IMG/VR virus record: IMGVR_UViG_3300032323_001428 | Span: 1-64,000 of that record | Reading direction: 5' to 3' (one strand) | Length of the DNA: 64,000 nucleotides | DNA from: a virus | In this document: positions 41,109-50,068 of the stretch, piece after piece | Position numbering within the stretch: the first letter of the stretch is position 1 | How the letters are laid out: each line of letters starts with the position of its first letter | The notes under the pieces: generated by a model | What the model was told of the DNA's origin: nothing | Databases searched by the model: none | Seen by the model: only the letters and a program-made list of their open reading frames with translations | Made by a program: the position numbers and the translations under genes

Positions 41109-42491
41109 TTAATTTATATTATTTGAATTCCAGTAATTACCAGAAATAGCAGAACAAAAATCTAGACTTTGTATAGCCAAAGATGGTTCAAACCAATAAT
41201 TATTTAAATTGAACTTTTCAATCAAATAATTATAAAAATGATCTGAAGGTAGATTAATATCAGATATACAATCTATTACCTTATTTACCATAGATCCACT
41301 AACTAAGAATGCGTGAGTACATCTAGATCCTCTGTTAGTTTTATAAACATATGTACCTTCAATATTTGGTTCGTGTAAATTCAAACAAGATCCAACCCAA
41401 GCAATATCCCAATCATCTGGAAGTTGAGATATAAAAAGATTGCAATAATTTACAAAATCATCACATAACGTAACATCATCTTCCAAAATTAAAGTTATTT
41501 GATATTGTTTTTTGAAAATATCTTTTAATATGGATACGTGTTTTAATGCTAACGATCTCTCAGAATTTTGAGCATTATCATCATAATAATCTAATCCTTT
41601 TTTCCAATCTTTGAACACTTTGGGATATTCTTTTTCTATCTCTTCAATATTCCATTCAGTTTTATCAAAATTTTCTACAAATTCATGTCTATAAATTTTT
41701 TCTTCTTTAAATTGTTCCAGGATAGATTTTTTTCTTTCCTCTAATTTTTTATAATGACAAATATAAACATTATCAACATTTAACTTTGGATGCAAAAGTT
41801 CTTTCTTTGCTAATTCATTTCTCCAAGGTTCTTTCTCAAAATAAAGATATTCACTTTCTGGAAATTTAAAAGTAAATTTATTATTATAATCAATTCCGTA
41901 AATTCTATAAGAAATTAACTCTTTTGAAAAAGTTATATCAGTATTATGATCAATATTATTAAAATTTAAATTCTCACCAAACAAATCGTAGTGCAATGAC
42001 ATTATTGCCTTGGAATAAACCTGAGGTCCTGTCATTTGTAATATATCATTTGGATATGAATTATTTTGAATATTATCAACAACCAATTCAATAACTTTTT
42101 TTAGAATTGGATGTTCTTTATCAAAAATCAAAGCCCATTGAACGAAGGTGTTTGGGTTAGTTTCTGCTGTGATAATAGCAGTATCATTTTCTTGTATAAG
42201 TTTATTTAAAGAAACATCAATAGATGAGTCCAAATCCACATATACTCCACCGTATTTGTAAAGAACTAAATATCTCCAAAAATCAACTTTTGCCACAGGA
42301 ACATTCAATCTATTAAAGCATTCCGATACTTCTCCTGGATAAAAAGTATTTACAAATTCATCAATTTCAGAATCAGTATAAAGTTGATAGTTATATTCAG
42401 AATTTAAACTCCTCATATTATCAACTTTTTTTTGTATTTCTGGATGAAGATCTTTAGTTATCCAAGACTGAAATATATTTTTAGGTATCAT
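41109..42491 (-). CDS. GT32-GT25 bifunctional glycosyltransferase
   Basis: 460 residues from ATG 42491. Residues about 1-230 are a GT32 (DXD sugar-binding) domain: 'IPKNIFQSWITKDLHPEI', 'VAKVDFWRYLVLYKYGGVYVDLDSSID'. Residues about 245-460 are a GT25 (LPS glycosyltransferase) domain: 'VYICHYKKLEERKKSI', 'SLALKHVSILKDIFKKQYQITLILEDDV' and 'SRCTHAFLVSGSMVNKV'. Two transferases in one chain suggest consecutive sugar additions. ATGA overlap upstream. Confidence 0.8.
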   Translation of the reverse strand: MIPKNIFQSWITKDLHPEIQKKVDNMRSLNSEYNYQLYTDSEIDEFVNTFYPGEVSECFNRLNVPVAKVDFWRYLVLYKYGGVYVDLDSSIDVSLNKLIQENDTAIITAETNPNTFVQWALIFDKEHPILKKVIELVVDNIQNNSYPNDILQMTGPQVYSKAIMSLHYDLFGENLNFNNIDHNTDITFSKELISYRIYGIDYNNKFTFKFPESEYLYFEKEPWRNELAKKELLHPKLNVDNVYICHYKKLEERKKSILEQFKEEKIYRHEFVENFDKTEWNIEEIEKEYPKVFKDWKKGLDYYDDNAQNSERSLALKHVSILKDIFKKQYQITLILEDDVTLCDDFVNYCNLFISQLPDDWDIAWVGSCLNLHEPNIEGTYVYKTNRGSRCTHAFLVSGSMVNKVIDCISDINLPSDHFYNYLIEKFNLNNYWFEPSLAIQSLDFCSAISGNYWNSNNIN

Positions 42492-43249
42492 AACCACCAA
42501 TTAAGTTTATCATTTATTGCCAAATTGCTTGGTCCTGTATAGTTTGGATAATCCAAACCATCCAAAGGATATGGTTTAGTTTCTTTATGTATAGTAACAT
42601 AATTTCCCTTATCAGTATGAATGCACATATCTTTTCTTAGATAAGAACATTCAATTACATCAGGAAAATCTTCAAATGGGTTGGCACCATTATTAACGTG
42701 AATATGATACAAATAGAAATGTTTATTTAATTTTTCAAACATTCTAATGACAGACTCACCATTATCATTAAGTGCCCTACCACCATTCTGAGGTACTCCT
42801 TCCACAATACGATTTTCACCACCTATCCAGTGAATTTCAATAGAAATCTGAGAAAACTTTAAAAGATTTTCTTCTTTCATATTAGGCAAAATCTCATATT
42901 CACCTCCTTCTATGTCAATACACATCAAAAGATTGGTATCATTTACCAAATCAAGTTCATCATCAAAAACTTCTGATGTTACATAAATTTGTTTAAATCG
43001 ATAGTTTGGGTGCTCATTGTGGTAAAAAGGTTCTGCATCATACATGTGTATAATTTTTCCCATTTGTGCCAATTGAAAATCGGATCCACAAACTGGTCCT
43101 ATTCCAAGTGAATAAACATCACTAGTTCTCAATAATGGTTCTTGATAAATTACATATCCACCATCACAAGGAGGACCAATTCTCATCTTGGTAAAACCAA
43201 GATCATAAGGAGTAAGTAATTCTTTCAACTTATCATAATATGTTTTCAT
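42488..43249 (-). CDS. FkbM-like methyltransferase
   Basis: 253 residues. 'VYSLGIGPVCGSDFQLAQMGKIIHMYDAEP' (SAM loop), 'NLLMCIDIEGGEYEILPNM' (the DIEGxE motif of FkbM/methyltransferase-22 proteins) and 'QISIEIHWIGG'. Likely O-methylates a sugar of the glycan. Confidence 0.7.
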   Translation of the reverse strand: MKTYYDKLKELLTPYDLGFTKMRIGPPCDGGYVIYQEPLLRTSDVYSLGIGPVCGSDFQLAQMGKIIHMYDAEPFYHNEHPNYRFKQIYVTSEVFDDELDLVNDTNLLMCIDIEGGEYEILPNMKEENLLKFSQISIEIHWIGGENRIVEGVPQNGGRALNDNGESVIRMFEKLNKHFYLYHIHVNNGANPFEDFPDVIECSYLRKDMCIHTDKGNYVTIHKETKPYPLDGLDYPNYTGPSNLAINDKLNWWL

Positions 43250-44115
43250 GAACTAATCCTCTTTATAATTTTTTTAAACATACCTTCAAGAGTAAAATAC
43301 TCTTCATAAACTTTTTTTCCATTTTCTAATAGATTATTATATTCTACATCAGAAATAGATTTTAGTATAGTATCAATATCTTCAATCTCATCTTCATTTA
43401 CTGGAACACAAAAATCATCCCAATCCAATTCATCAGTCCAAGGAAGATAATGAACATCTGAAATATAAACTGGAACAGTTCCTAATTGAAGAATTTCATA
43501 CATTCTAAAACTACTCTTCCCATAACCTCTTGGAGCAAGTCCAAATTTGCTGGAGCAGGTTATGTCCAGAAACTTCTTAAAGTTGTCCATAGGGACTGTC
43601 GTAGACCAGTTTCCGGCAGAAATCTCATACCCTTCCTTTCCAGATAAATGATTACACATATCCATACGAATAGGATGAGTATTTCTAGAACCAACAAAAG
43701 AAGCAAGAATAGTTTTTTCTTTATTTGGAATTAATTCTTTTGGAATAGAACTACAAATCAAAGGAATTGGAATAATATTATCACCTTCACGATTTCCACC
43801 AGCAGAAAAAATTAAAGTATCTTCTGGAAATTTTTCAAAAGGTCCATCATCAAATTGAGATACTGTAAAATATTTCCCATTAGATGAAAGAACTGAATCC
43901 AATTGCTCTTGAACGTTTTCGTATTGCTGTCCTGCAAACATCGAATTGCAAAAATTATTCGTCCAAAAGACATCAATATACTGTCTATCTGTTTGAATAT
44001 TTTCCTCATTCCACCTCCTAAAGAAATACTCTTCAAGATATTCTCCAGTATGATAAGGAGGATATGTTGGAGAAATAGATGCGGGTCTTAACGCATCATT
44101 ATTCATAAGAACCAT
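43246..44115 (-). CDS. Exostosin-like GT47 glycosyltransferase
   Basis: 289 residues with the GT47 signature 'CSSKFGLAPRGYGKSSFRMYEILQLGTVPVYISDVHYLPW' and an N-terminal 'YIDVFWTNNF' domain. AGGAGG lies before ATG 44115. In the operon between the GT77-like and FkbM-like genes. Confidence 0.8.
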   Translation of the reverse strand: MVLMNNDALRPASISPTYPPYHTGEYLEEYFFRRWNEENIQTDRQYIDVFWTNNFCNSMFAGQQYENVQEQLDSVLSSNGKYFTVSQFDDGPFEKFPEDTLIFSAGGNREGDNIIPIPLICSSIPKELIPNKEKTILASFVGSRNTHPIRMDMCNHLSGKEGYEISAGNWSTTVPMDNFKKFLDITCSSKFGLAPRGYGKSSFRMYEILQLGTVPVYISDVHYLPWTDELDWDDFCVPVNEDEIEDIDTILKSISDVEYNNLLENGKKVYEEYFTLEGMFKKIIKRISS

Positions 44116-44768
44116 AATTTTTCCTCCTTAAATTTTTTAGTCTTTTCTTCTACACCTACCATCCAATTATTATGGACTATTACGGCATTTTTTTTCTTTC
44201 CTTCATTGTAATATACATGTCCGTTGGGAAACAAGTCTGGACTCAATATTGCAATATAATCTCTGTAATTTTTTAAAGCAATCTCATTTACAATTAGTTG
44301 GTCGTCTTCAATTTCATTAGATCCACACTCATTCACCAAAGATTCACATTCTTTAGTATCATTAAAAACCATAAATCCAGAACAAAGAGTAGATCCTGGA
44401 CTGTCCGATTGAAATAAAACTTCTTCATTTCCTTCAATCAATTCAATTGGATTTTCAACAAATACAATATCAGTATCTACCCAACAAAGATTCTTATTTT
44501 CTTGGTAAATTTTTTTAATAAGAGACCATTTGATTTTAACAATATTTCTAAAACCACTTTCTTTATCAAAAGTCCAATCTTGATACTCTGTGATTGGTTG
44601 ATCTATATGAAGAAAAGCATTTTTATATTTTTTTAAATTTTCATATGCATTTAAATCCAAACAAGCAATATAAAAATCATCAATATCAATTCCCACATTT
44701 TTAGCAGAAATCAACATGTTCTTACAGATGTCTATACATCCACTATTTAAAAATGTAAGGAATTTCAT
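44103..44768 (-). CDS. GT77/nucleotide-diphosphosugar transferase-like
   Basis: 221 residues. 'NIVKIKWSLIKKIYQENKNLCWVDTDIVFVENPIEL' contains the DTD (DxD) motif; 'GSTLCSGFMVF', 'EDDQLIVNEIA' and 'FPNGHVYY' follow, the Nucleotid_trans (GT77-type) plan. Overlaps fcl stop by 4 nt. Confidence 0.75.
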   Translation of the reverse strand: MKFLTFLNSGCIDICKNMLISAKNVGIDIDDFYIACLDLNAYENLKKYKNAFLHIDQPITEYQDWTFDKESGFRNIVKIKWSLIKKIYQENKNLCWVDTDIVFVENPIELIEGNEEVLFQSDSPGSTLCSGFMVFNDTKECESLVNECGSNEIEDDQLIVNEIALKNYRDYIAILSPDLFPNGHVYYNEGKKKNAVIVHNNWMVGVEEKTKKFKEEKLWFL

Positions 44769-45715
44769 TGCGTTTTATACCATTCATAAGTTTTTTCAAT
44801 GCCTTCACGGAGAGAAATCTTCGGTTCCCAACCAAGTGATTTGATTTTATCAACGTTTAAAACTTTACGAGGAGTTCCATTTGGTTTTGTTGCGTCCCAT
44901 TCAATATCACCCATAAAACCAACGACTCTAGAAATACTCTCTGCAAGTTCCTTGATAGTTACATCCTCACCAGTTCCTATATTAATATGATCTGCTTCAT
45001 CATATTGCTGCATACAAGTGTAACAAGCTTCTGCAAGATCATCAACATGCAAAAACTCTCTCATTGCAGATCCATCCCCCCAAAGTTTTACAGAACCGTA
45101 ATAAGGTCCACCCATATCAATAGCATATCCATGCTCCTTCATATAATGAAACTTAGCAATCATCGCAGGAAGAACATGTGATGTTTCCAAATCAAAATTA
45201 TCATTAGGACCATAAAGATTTGTAGGCATCAAAGAAATGGCATTAAATCCGTGCTGCTGACGATATGCTTCACATAGTTTAATTCCAGCAATCTTTGCAA
45301 TAGCATAGGCATCATTCGTTGATTCCAGAGCACCAGTCATCAACTGATCTTCTGTGATTGGTTGAGTTGCAAACTTGGGATAGATACAGGAAGAACCAAG
45401 AAACAGAAGTTTTTTAACTCCAAAATTATAAGACTGTTGAATAATATTTGTTTGAATCTGTAAGTTTTCAGTTAAAAAATCTGCCTTATAGTTATTGTTT
45501 GCCATAATACCACCAACTTTAGCAGCAGCAACAAAAACATATTCTGGTTTTTCAATTCTAAAAAAAATCTCAGTTTGTTGTCGATCAGTAAAATCTATAA
45601 CTTGACGAGTTCCTTTTATAATATTTTTATATCCTTTACTCTCAAGGTTTCTAACAATTGCAGAACCAACCATTCCATTGGCTCCCGCAACTAATACTCT
45701 AGAATCACTGTCCAT
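44765..45715 (-). CDS. fcl: GDP-L-fucose synthase
   Basis: 316 residues from ATG 45715 ([20 protein letters not shown]). Fcl features: '[14 protein letters not shown]', '[16 protein letters not shown]', 'FLGSSCIYP', '[23 protein letters not shown]' and '[13 protein letters not shown]'. It converts GDP-4-keto-6-deoxymannose to GDP-L-fucose. An in-frame TTG lies at 45733. Overlaps gmd. Confidence 0.95.
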   Translation of the reverse strand: MDSDSRVLVAGANGMVGSAIVRNLESKGYKNIIKGTRQVIDFTDRQQTEIFFRIEKPEYVFVAAAKVGGIMANNNYKADFLTENLQIQTNIIQQSYNFGVKKLLFLGSSCIYPKFATQPITEDQLMTGALESTNDAYAIAKIAGIKLCEAYRQQHGFNAISLMPTNLYGPNDNFDLETSHVLPAMIAKFHYMKEHGYAIDMGGPYYGSVKLWGDGSAMREFLHVDDLAEACYTCMQQYDEADHINIGTGEDVTIKELAESISRVVGFMGDIEWDATKPNGTPRKVLNVDKIKSLGWEPKISLREGIEKTYEWYKTQ

Positions 45716-46706
45716 AAATGCACATATCCTCAACTAATTGTTCGAAAGAAATCTTAGGTTCCCAACCCAGTTTTTCCTTTGCCTTGGAGGCATCACCTAA
45801 CAAAGTCTGTACCTCAGTCGGTCTAAAATATTTAGGATCAATCTGAATAACTGTTTTTTTAGTATTCAAATCATATCCAAATTCTTCCAAACCTTCTCCC
45901 ATCCACACAATTTTCATGCCAAAGTAAGGTGCTGCTTCCTCAACAAAATCTTTTACGGAATACTGAACACCAGTAGCAATTACAAAGTCTTCTGGTTCAT
46001 CTTGTTGGAGCATTAACCACATAGCTTCTACAAAATCCTTAGCATGTCCCCAATCACGTTTGGCATTTAAATTGCCCAAGTACAAACATTCTTGAAGTCC
46101 AACTGAAATCTTAGAGAGTGCCTGTGTAATCTTACGGGTCACAAAAGTCTCACCACGACGGGGAGATTCATGATTAAAAAGAATACCAGTACAAGCATAC
46201 ATTCCATATGCCTCACGATAGTTCTTTGTAATCCAGTATCCATAAACCTTAGCACATCCATATGGACTGCGTGGGTAAAATGGTGTAGTTTCTTTCTGTG
46301 GAATTTCTTGAACTAAACCAAACATTTCACTAGTAGATGCTTGATAGATACGAACTTTATTTTCCATTCCAAGCAAACGGACTGCTTCAAGAACACGTAA
46401 AGTTCCCACACCATCCACATCAGCAGTGTATTCTGGCATCTCAAAGGATACTTTTACATGACTTTGAGCACCAAGATTATAAATCTCATCAGGTTGAACT
46501 AACTGAATAACTCTAACAAGATTTGTTGAATCAGTTAAATCACCATAATGCAACTTTAGTTTATTGTAAATATGATCAATACGATGGGTATTAATGAGTG
46601 AACAACGACGAATAATACCATGAACTTCATAACCTTTTTCTAAAAGGAGTTCGGCAAGATATGATCCATCCTGTCCAGTAATACCAGTAATTAAAGCAAT
46701 TTTCAT
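45705..46706 (-). CDS. gmd: GDP-mannose 4,6-dehydratase
   Basis: 333 residues, full length: '[31 protein letters not shown]', '[10 protein letters not shown]', '[10 protein letters not shown]', '[15 protein letters not shown]' and '[18 protein letters not shown]'. Makes GDP-4-keto-6-deoxy-D-mannose from GDP-mannose. First gene of the glycan operon, with a sigma70-like promoter just upstream. Confidence 0.97.
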   Translation of the reverse strand: MKIALITGITGQDGSYLAELLLEKGYEVHGIIRRCSLINTHRIDHIYNKLKLHYGDLTDSTNLVRVIQLVQPDEIYNLGAQSHVKVSFEMPEYTADVDGVGTLRVLEAVRLLGMENKVRIYQASTSEMFGLVQEIPQKETTPFYPRSPYGCAKVYGYWITKNYREAYGMYACTGILFNHESPRRGETFVTRKITQALSKISVGLQECLYLGNLNAKRDWGHAKDFVEAMWLMLQQDEPEDFVIATGVQYSVKDFVEEAAPYFGMKIVWMGEGLEEFGYDLNTKKTVIQIDPKYFRPTEVQTLLGDASKAKEKLGWEPKISFEQLVEDMCIYGQ

Positions 46707-46726
46707 ATAATAAAATATTTTGTATT

Positions 46727-46764
46727 ATCATACCAAAAAAGGAAAGTTTATGCAACTCTCCTTT
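46727..46764 (-). promoter_or_regulatory. Early promoter of glycan operon inside a terminator
   Basis: TTGCAT (complement of 46750-46755), 17 bp, TATGAT (46727-46732) ends about 20 bp before the gmd ATG. The -35 box is in the loop of an 11-bp terminator hairpin (46738-46748 with 46754-46764, followed by T) that ends the tRNA transcript. Confidence 0.65.
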
Positions 46765-46834
46765 AATATATGTAAGCATAGGGTCGTATTAAATACTGAC
46801 TCCACCAGTACTTTTAAAGTCTCTCCGTGACTAT

Positions 46835-46922
46835 GGGAGTGTAGGGAATCGAACCCTAACACGGGACTAATCTGGTCCACTTGGGATTATAAGACCCACG
46901 ATGCTCCATACATCACACTCCC
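46835..46922 (-). tRNA. Class II tRNA-like gene, apparent anticodon UAU
   Basis: On the minus strand: acceptor GGGAGTG/CACTCCC (7 bp, perfect), T-arm TAGGG-TTCGATT-CCCTA (perfect), D-arm ATG/CAT or GATG/CATC, and a long variable region with a GGAC/GTCC stem. The anticodon loop reads CTTATAA between TGGG and CCCA, giving UAU, with a U-U mismatch closing the loop. A long variable arm is normal for Leu, Ser or Tyr, not Ile, so isotype is unclear. No encoded CCA. Confidence 0.7.
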
Positions 46923-46928
46923 AAAAAT

Positions 46929-47132
46929 TCAACAACCTTCTTCGTGATCCGTGTGTATTCGAATAAGGTCGTCGTGCTCTTCTAAACCATCAATTATGTA
47001 TTCATAATCCTCTGCAGGCATTATGACCACTTCCTTTCCTTCACTGGTGATGATAAAAGACTCTCCGTTATCCACTCTTTCTAGTAGATTGTCAAAGTCT
47101 GCTTGAAATTCTTCAACTGTAAACTTTTCCAT
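46929..47132 (-). CDS. Phd/YefM-like antitoxin without toxin
   Basis: 67 residues from ATG 47132. 'FTVEEFQADFDNLLERVDNGESFIITSEGKEVVIMPAEDYEYI' is the Phd/YefM DNA-binding fold with its C-terminal acidic extension. No RelE/YoeB/Doc-like toxin gene is adjacent: next genes are a tRNA and small zinc-ribbon proteins. It may neutralise a host toxin during infection; inference. Confidence 0.75.
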   Translation of the reverse strand: MEKFTVEEFQADFDNLLERVDNGESFIITSEGKEVVIMPAEDYEYIIDGLEEHDDLIRIHTDHEEGC

Positions 47133-47198
47133 TTCAAAAATCAATATAAAAATATTTTATCAGACATTAGAATATCTGTCAATACAACTGTTAAAAAA

Positions 47199-47357
47199 TC
47201 AAAACTTATCTAAATGATCTTCCAATCTAATCAAAAGACGTTCTACATCTTTTGTGTCTGGTCCACCATCTTGTTTAGCATAAAAAATATAATCATCCAA
47301 TGATACAGTAAGTAATTCAATATCATTTTTTGAAAGCTTTGGGGTTTCCCAACTCAT
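47199..47357 (-). CDS. 52-residue protein, unknown
   Basis: ATG 47357 to TGA 47199: MSWETPKLSKNDIELLTVSL... acidic and helical, ending 'EDHLDKF'. ATGA overlap with the zinc-ribbon gene. Small, typical cyanophage accessory protein without known function. Confidence 0.5.
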   Translation of the reverse strand: MSWETPKLSKNDIELLTVSLDDYIFYAKQDGGPDTKDVERLLIRLEDHLDKF

Positions 47358-47608
47358 TTAATTTCAAACTCCATTTTTCTAATTTTACGGTTTCTTCTTG
47401 CTTCTTGATATGCAAGGTCTTCTCTTGTAAAAAGAGAAGATGAATTATTTTTTTGATCTGGTTTTGATATTAATTCTACCAAAGTCAAATCTAATGCAGT
47501 AATTTTATCGTCTTTTACTGTTGTTAAATTGTCACATCCACAACACTTAGTCTGTGTTGGATGTGAGTGCAGCTCTTTGTTGCACATTTTGCATCTGATT
47601 TTCAGCAT
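47354..47608 (-). CDS. Zinc-ribbon-like small protein
   Basis: 84 residues. 'IRCKMCNKELHSHPTQTKCCGCDNLTTVKDDKITAL' has CxxC and CCGC pairs for one zinc. The C-terminal half is helical and basic ('YQEARRNRKIRKMEFEIK'). Common cyanophage hypothetical. Confidence 0.65.
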   Translation of the reverse strand: MLKIRCKMCNKELHSHPTQTKCCGCDNLTTVKDDKITALDLTLVELISKPDQKNNSSSLFTREDLAYQEARRNRKIRKMEFEIK

Positions 47609-47660
47609 TTTGATTCATCCGTTTTAATTCATCAAGTTTTTTATATTATAGCATTAATTT

Positions 47661-48095
47661 CTATTCAAGAAAAGATCTCAACATCCAAACGAACTTGCCG
47701 TGTGCTTCGTTTAAATCATCAACAAGATTAATAGTTCCTCTTGATTTTTGTGCTTCTGCTTCTTCGGCAACTTCACCTAACATATCTATGATCTTTTTGT
47801 GCCCTTCAAGCAAATCTTTAATCATTTCCATTTCAGAAATATTCGTCTTTGCTTCTCCAACACCAGAGACTTCCACAACTCTAGATAAAGAACTAATAGG
47901 TTTAATTCCCAAAAATCTCATATGTTCTGAGATGCGGTCAACTTCTTCTTGAATTGCCTGATATTGCTCTCCAAATAGATCATGAATTTGTTTAAAGTCA
48001 GGTCCCACAACATGCCAGTGGTAAACCCAGGTTTTTTGGAATAACAAAAAAAGTGATGCCTGAGCATCACTTAAAGATTTAAATAAAGTTTCCAT
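47661..48095 (-). CDS. dps: Dps-family ferritin-like protein
   Basis: 144 residues. 'LFQKTWVYHWHVVGPDFKQIHDLFGEQYQAIQEEVDRISEHMRFLG' has the Dps ferroxidase signature (His in HWHV, His and Asp in IHDLF, Glu in EEVDR). Dps oxidises and stores iron and protects DNA from peroxide. Probably host-derived, helping limit oxidative damage during light-driven infection. Its late promoter is fused to the porin terminator. Confidence 0.85.
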   Translation of the reverse strand: METLFKSLSDAQASLFLLFQKTWVYHWHVVGPDFKQIHDLFGEQYQAIQEEVDRISEHMRFLGIKPISSLSRVVEVSGVGEAKTNISEMEMIKDLLEGHKKIIDMLGEVAEEAEAQKSRGTINLVDDLNEAHGKFVWMLRSFLE

Positions 48096-48114
48096 TATAC
48101 TGATACTTTTTAGT

Positions 48115-48148
48115 TATTTATAAAAAACCACCCCTTTCTGGGGTGGTT
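48115..48148 (-). terminator. Porin terminator region and dps late box
   Basis: A 9-bp GC-rich hairpin (48126-48134 with 48140-48148) lies 3' of the porin gene, which ends at 48172. On the minus strand its T-tract becomes TATAAATA (48115-48122), about 20 bp before the dps ATG at 48095, so one sequence ends the porin and starts dps late. Confidence 0.75.
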
Positions 48149-48171
48149 CCACTCAAGTTATGAGTGATTTA

Positions 48172-49653
48172 TCAGAAAGTAAACTTGGTCTGGACTACAC
48201 CACCCCAAGCAGATTCTCCTTGATATCGAGCATTATTACTCACATAGAAGAGAGCAGGAGTGATGCTGATGTTGTCTGAAACTTGATACTTATAGAAGAA
48301 TTCAAGCATTATGGCATCCTCAGAAATGTTTTCTGAGTTTCCAGGTTGACCAACAGCAACACCAGCAGTATTACCTTGAGCAAACACATCAGACCACTGA
48401 AGTCCAACGAACCAGGAATCGGAGTCAGTAGCACCAGTAGCAGAACCATCACCACTTACACCATTATAACCATAACCAACTGAGATAGAAGGAACGAATC
48501 CACTCTGAGAAGGTTGCCAGTAAGCATTCAGAGCAATGCTGTTGCTTTCCTGACCACTGGTAAGGGCACCAGAACCACCACCAAGAGCGTTGAAGGTGCG
48601 AACACGACTTCCTTTAGTACCATAACGGTAAGCAACCGCAGCACCCCACTGAGGAGCACGGTAACCAACTTGGGTCAGGAAGTTCAATCCACTATCAGAA
48701 TTGAAGACACCAGTTTCAGTATTGTCCCCATCCTGAGAGACATAGTTCAGACCAGCAAGGAAACCTCCCTGACCTTTTGGAACTTGTTGCTTCCATTGAG
48801 CACCAAAACCAGCACCAGTTGCCTTGTTATAGACACCAGAGGCACCACCAAGTTGGAAGAAGTCAAGGATTTCGGACTTATAAGCAGAAGGAACCCATGC
48901 CATCTCCGTGTTACGAACCAGAGGACCAGCAGTTAGAATTACACTCTTACCAACTGGGAACTGATAGTACAGACGGTCAATCACAACTTGATCGGCATAA
49001 GATTCTGCCTTATCAAGTTTGAAGAGTGAAGAACTGGAACCAAAAGGATCACTATTAAAGTTACCAGAACGAAGACGAGTGCGAAGCAAGTCCTTACCAG
49101 TAAATGAGGTATCAAAGTTCAGACGAACATCATAGTTAAATGCGGTATTACCTACATCAACACCTTTATTGGTTTCAAGACCGGGAACGCCACCAAGAAT
49201 AAAGTTTACTTCACCTTTGAGTTTGGTAGTGGTAGAGAATTGTGTTGCTTGAAGTTTACCAACTTTGCTTTCAAGACCATCTACACGAGAAGTGATGATA
49301 GAAAGTTCCGAATCAAACTCAGCAAGAAGTTTTTTGAGTTCATCTGTAGTTTCAGTTACACGATCCAGGCAGGCATTCAGCAGTGCTGCTGCCTCAAAAC
49401 GAGTCATTGCCTGACCACCTTTGTATGTACCGTTAGGATAACCAGCAACACAACCATAACGCTCTACAAGGTTGCCAAGTGCTTGATATGCCCAATCAGT
49501 AGGTTGGACATCAGAGAATTGAGTAATACTTGTGACCTGTGCTGCCGAAGCATACTTGTTGACATCCTCAGTATTGAGTTCTACAGCATTCACCGCAGGA
49601 GCAACAAGACCCAGAGCAACCGGGACAAGCATTAATTGTTTTAGAAAATTCAT
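48172..49653 (-). CDS. Cyanobacterial-type SLH-porin (iron uptake porin/Som-like)
   Basis: 493 residues. Signal peptide MNFLKQLMLVPVALGLVAPAVNA, an S-layer homology domain ('FSDVQPTDWAYQALGNLVERYGCVAGYPNGTYKGGQAMTRFEAAALLNACLDRV'), a coiled coil (about 100-135) and a beta-barrel ending in Phe ('VVQTKFTF'), the outer-membrane signature. It matches host SLH-OprB porins. Placed in the host outer membrane, it could change nutrient uptake or block superinfection; inferred. Late and early promoters plus a structured leader precede it. Confidence 0.9.
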   Translation of the reverse strand: MNFLKQLMLVPVALGLVAPAVNAVELNTEDVNKYASAAQVTSITQFSDVQPTDWAYQALGNLVERYGCVAGYPNGTYKGGQAMTRFEAAALLNACLDRVTETTDELKKLLAEFDSELSIITSRVDGLESKVGKLQATQFSTTTKLKGEVNFILGGVPGLETNKGVDVGNTAFNYDVRLNFDTSFTGKDLLRTRLRSGNFNSDPFGSSSSLFKLDKAESYADQVVIDRLYYQFPVGKSVILTAGPLVRNTEMAWVPSAYKSEILDFFQLGGASGVYNKATGAGFGAQWKQQVPKGQGGFLAGLNYVSQDGDNTETGVFNSDSGLNFLTQVGYRAPQWGAAVAYRYGTKGSRVRTFNALGGGSGALTSGQESNSIALNAYWQPSQSGFVPSISVGYGYNGVSGDGSATGATDSDSWFVGLQWSDVFAQGNTAGVAVGQPGNSENISEDAIMLEFFYKYQVSDNISITPALFYVSNNARYQGESAWGGVVQTKFTF

Positions 49654-49837
49654 ATAGTTTGTTAAGAATTACAACTACGAAGTTTATTTAGAATCCCAGC
49701 ATTCTTACGAAATACTGGGATAATTGGATAGACCTCCCTGTTTGTGCATCGTTGAGAGGCATGGGAGGTGTGGGATTTATAAGAAGTTTGGACCTCCTTC
49801 ACCCGTGAACGTACTATAAGGCATCAGGGCAATAAAG
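49654..49837 (-). promoter_or_regulatory. Structured leader and promoters of porin gene
   Basis: A sigma70 promoter (TTGACT 49836-49841, 17 bp, TATAGT 49813-49818) starts a leader of about 150 nt. It contains an ACCTCCC/GGGAGGT pairing around 49740-49775, an 11-bp hairpin (ATCCCAG type) near 49694-49722, and late boxes TATAAATC and CTAAATA. No ORF is evident. Confidence 0.6.
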
Positions 49838-50026
49838 TCAACCCTTTGCTTCCTTACGGGCGTTCTTCTCTTCGGTAATCTCGCCTCTACGGGTCTTGAC
49901 GAGTTTGGCAACTTCCTGAAGTGCCTTACGAGCACGAGTACCAGCAGCACTATTACCGGCAGTGAACTTTTCGTCTTCTACTTTCCATGCTTCAATCGCA
50001 CTCAGTAGTTCTTGTGATACAGACAT
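49838..50026 (-). CDS. Small helical Lys/Ala-rich protein
   Basis: 62 residues from ATG 50026 (MSVSQELLSAIEAWKVEDEK...). Basic C-terminal half ('TRARKALQEVAKLVKTRRGEI') somewhat like histone-H1-type proteins. Common in cyanophages; function unknown. It ends inside the porin -35 region. Confidence 0.6.
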   Translation of the reverse strand: MSVSQELLSAIEAWKVEDEKFTAGNSAAGTRARKALQEVAKLVKTRRGEITEEKNARKEAKG

Positions 50027-50068
50027 AATAATCTCCAATAAAATAAGATATGGTTATATATAAGACTT

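Noticed and set aside
46929-47357. Toxin-antitoxin pair
   Set aside because: The proteins next to the Phd-like antitoxin are a 52-residue acidic protein and a zinc ribbon; neither resembles RelE, YoeB, Doc or VapC.
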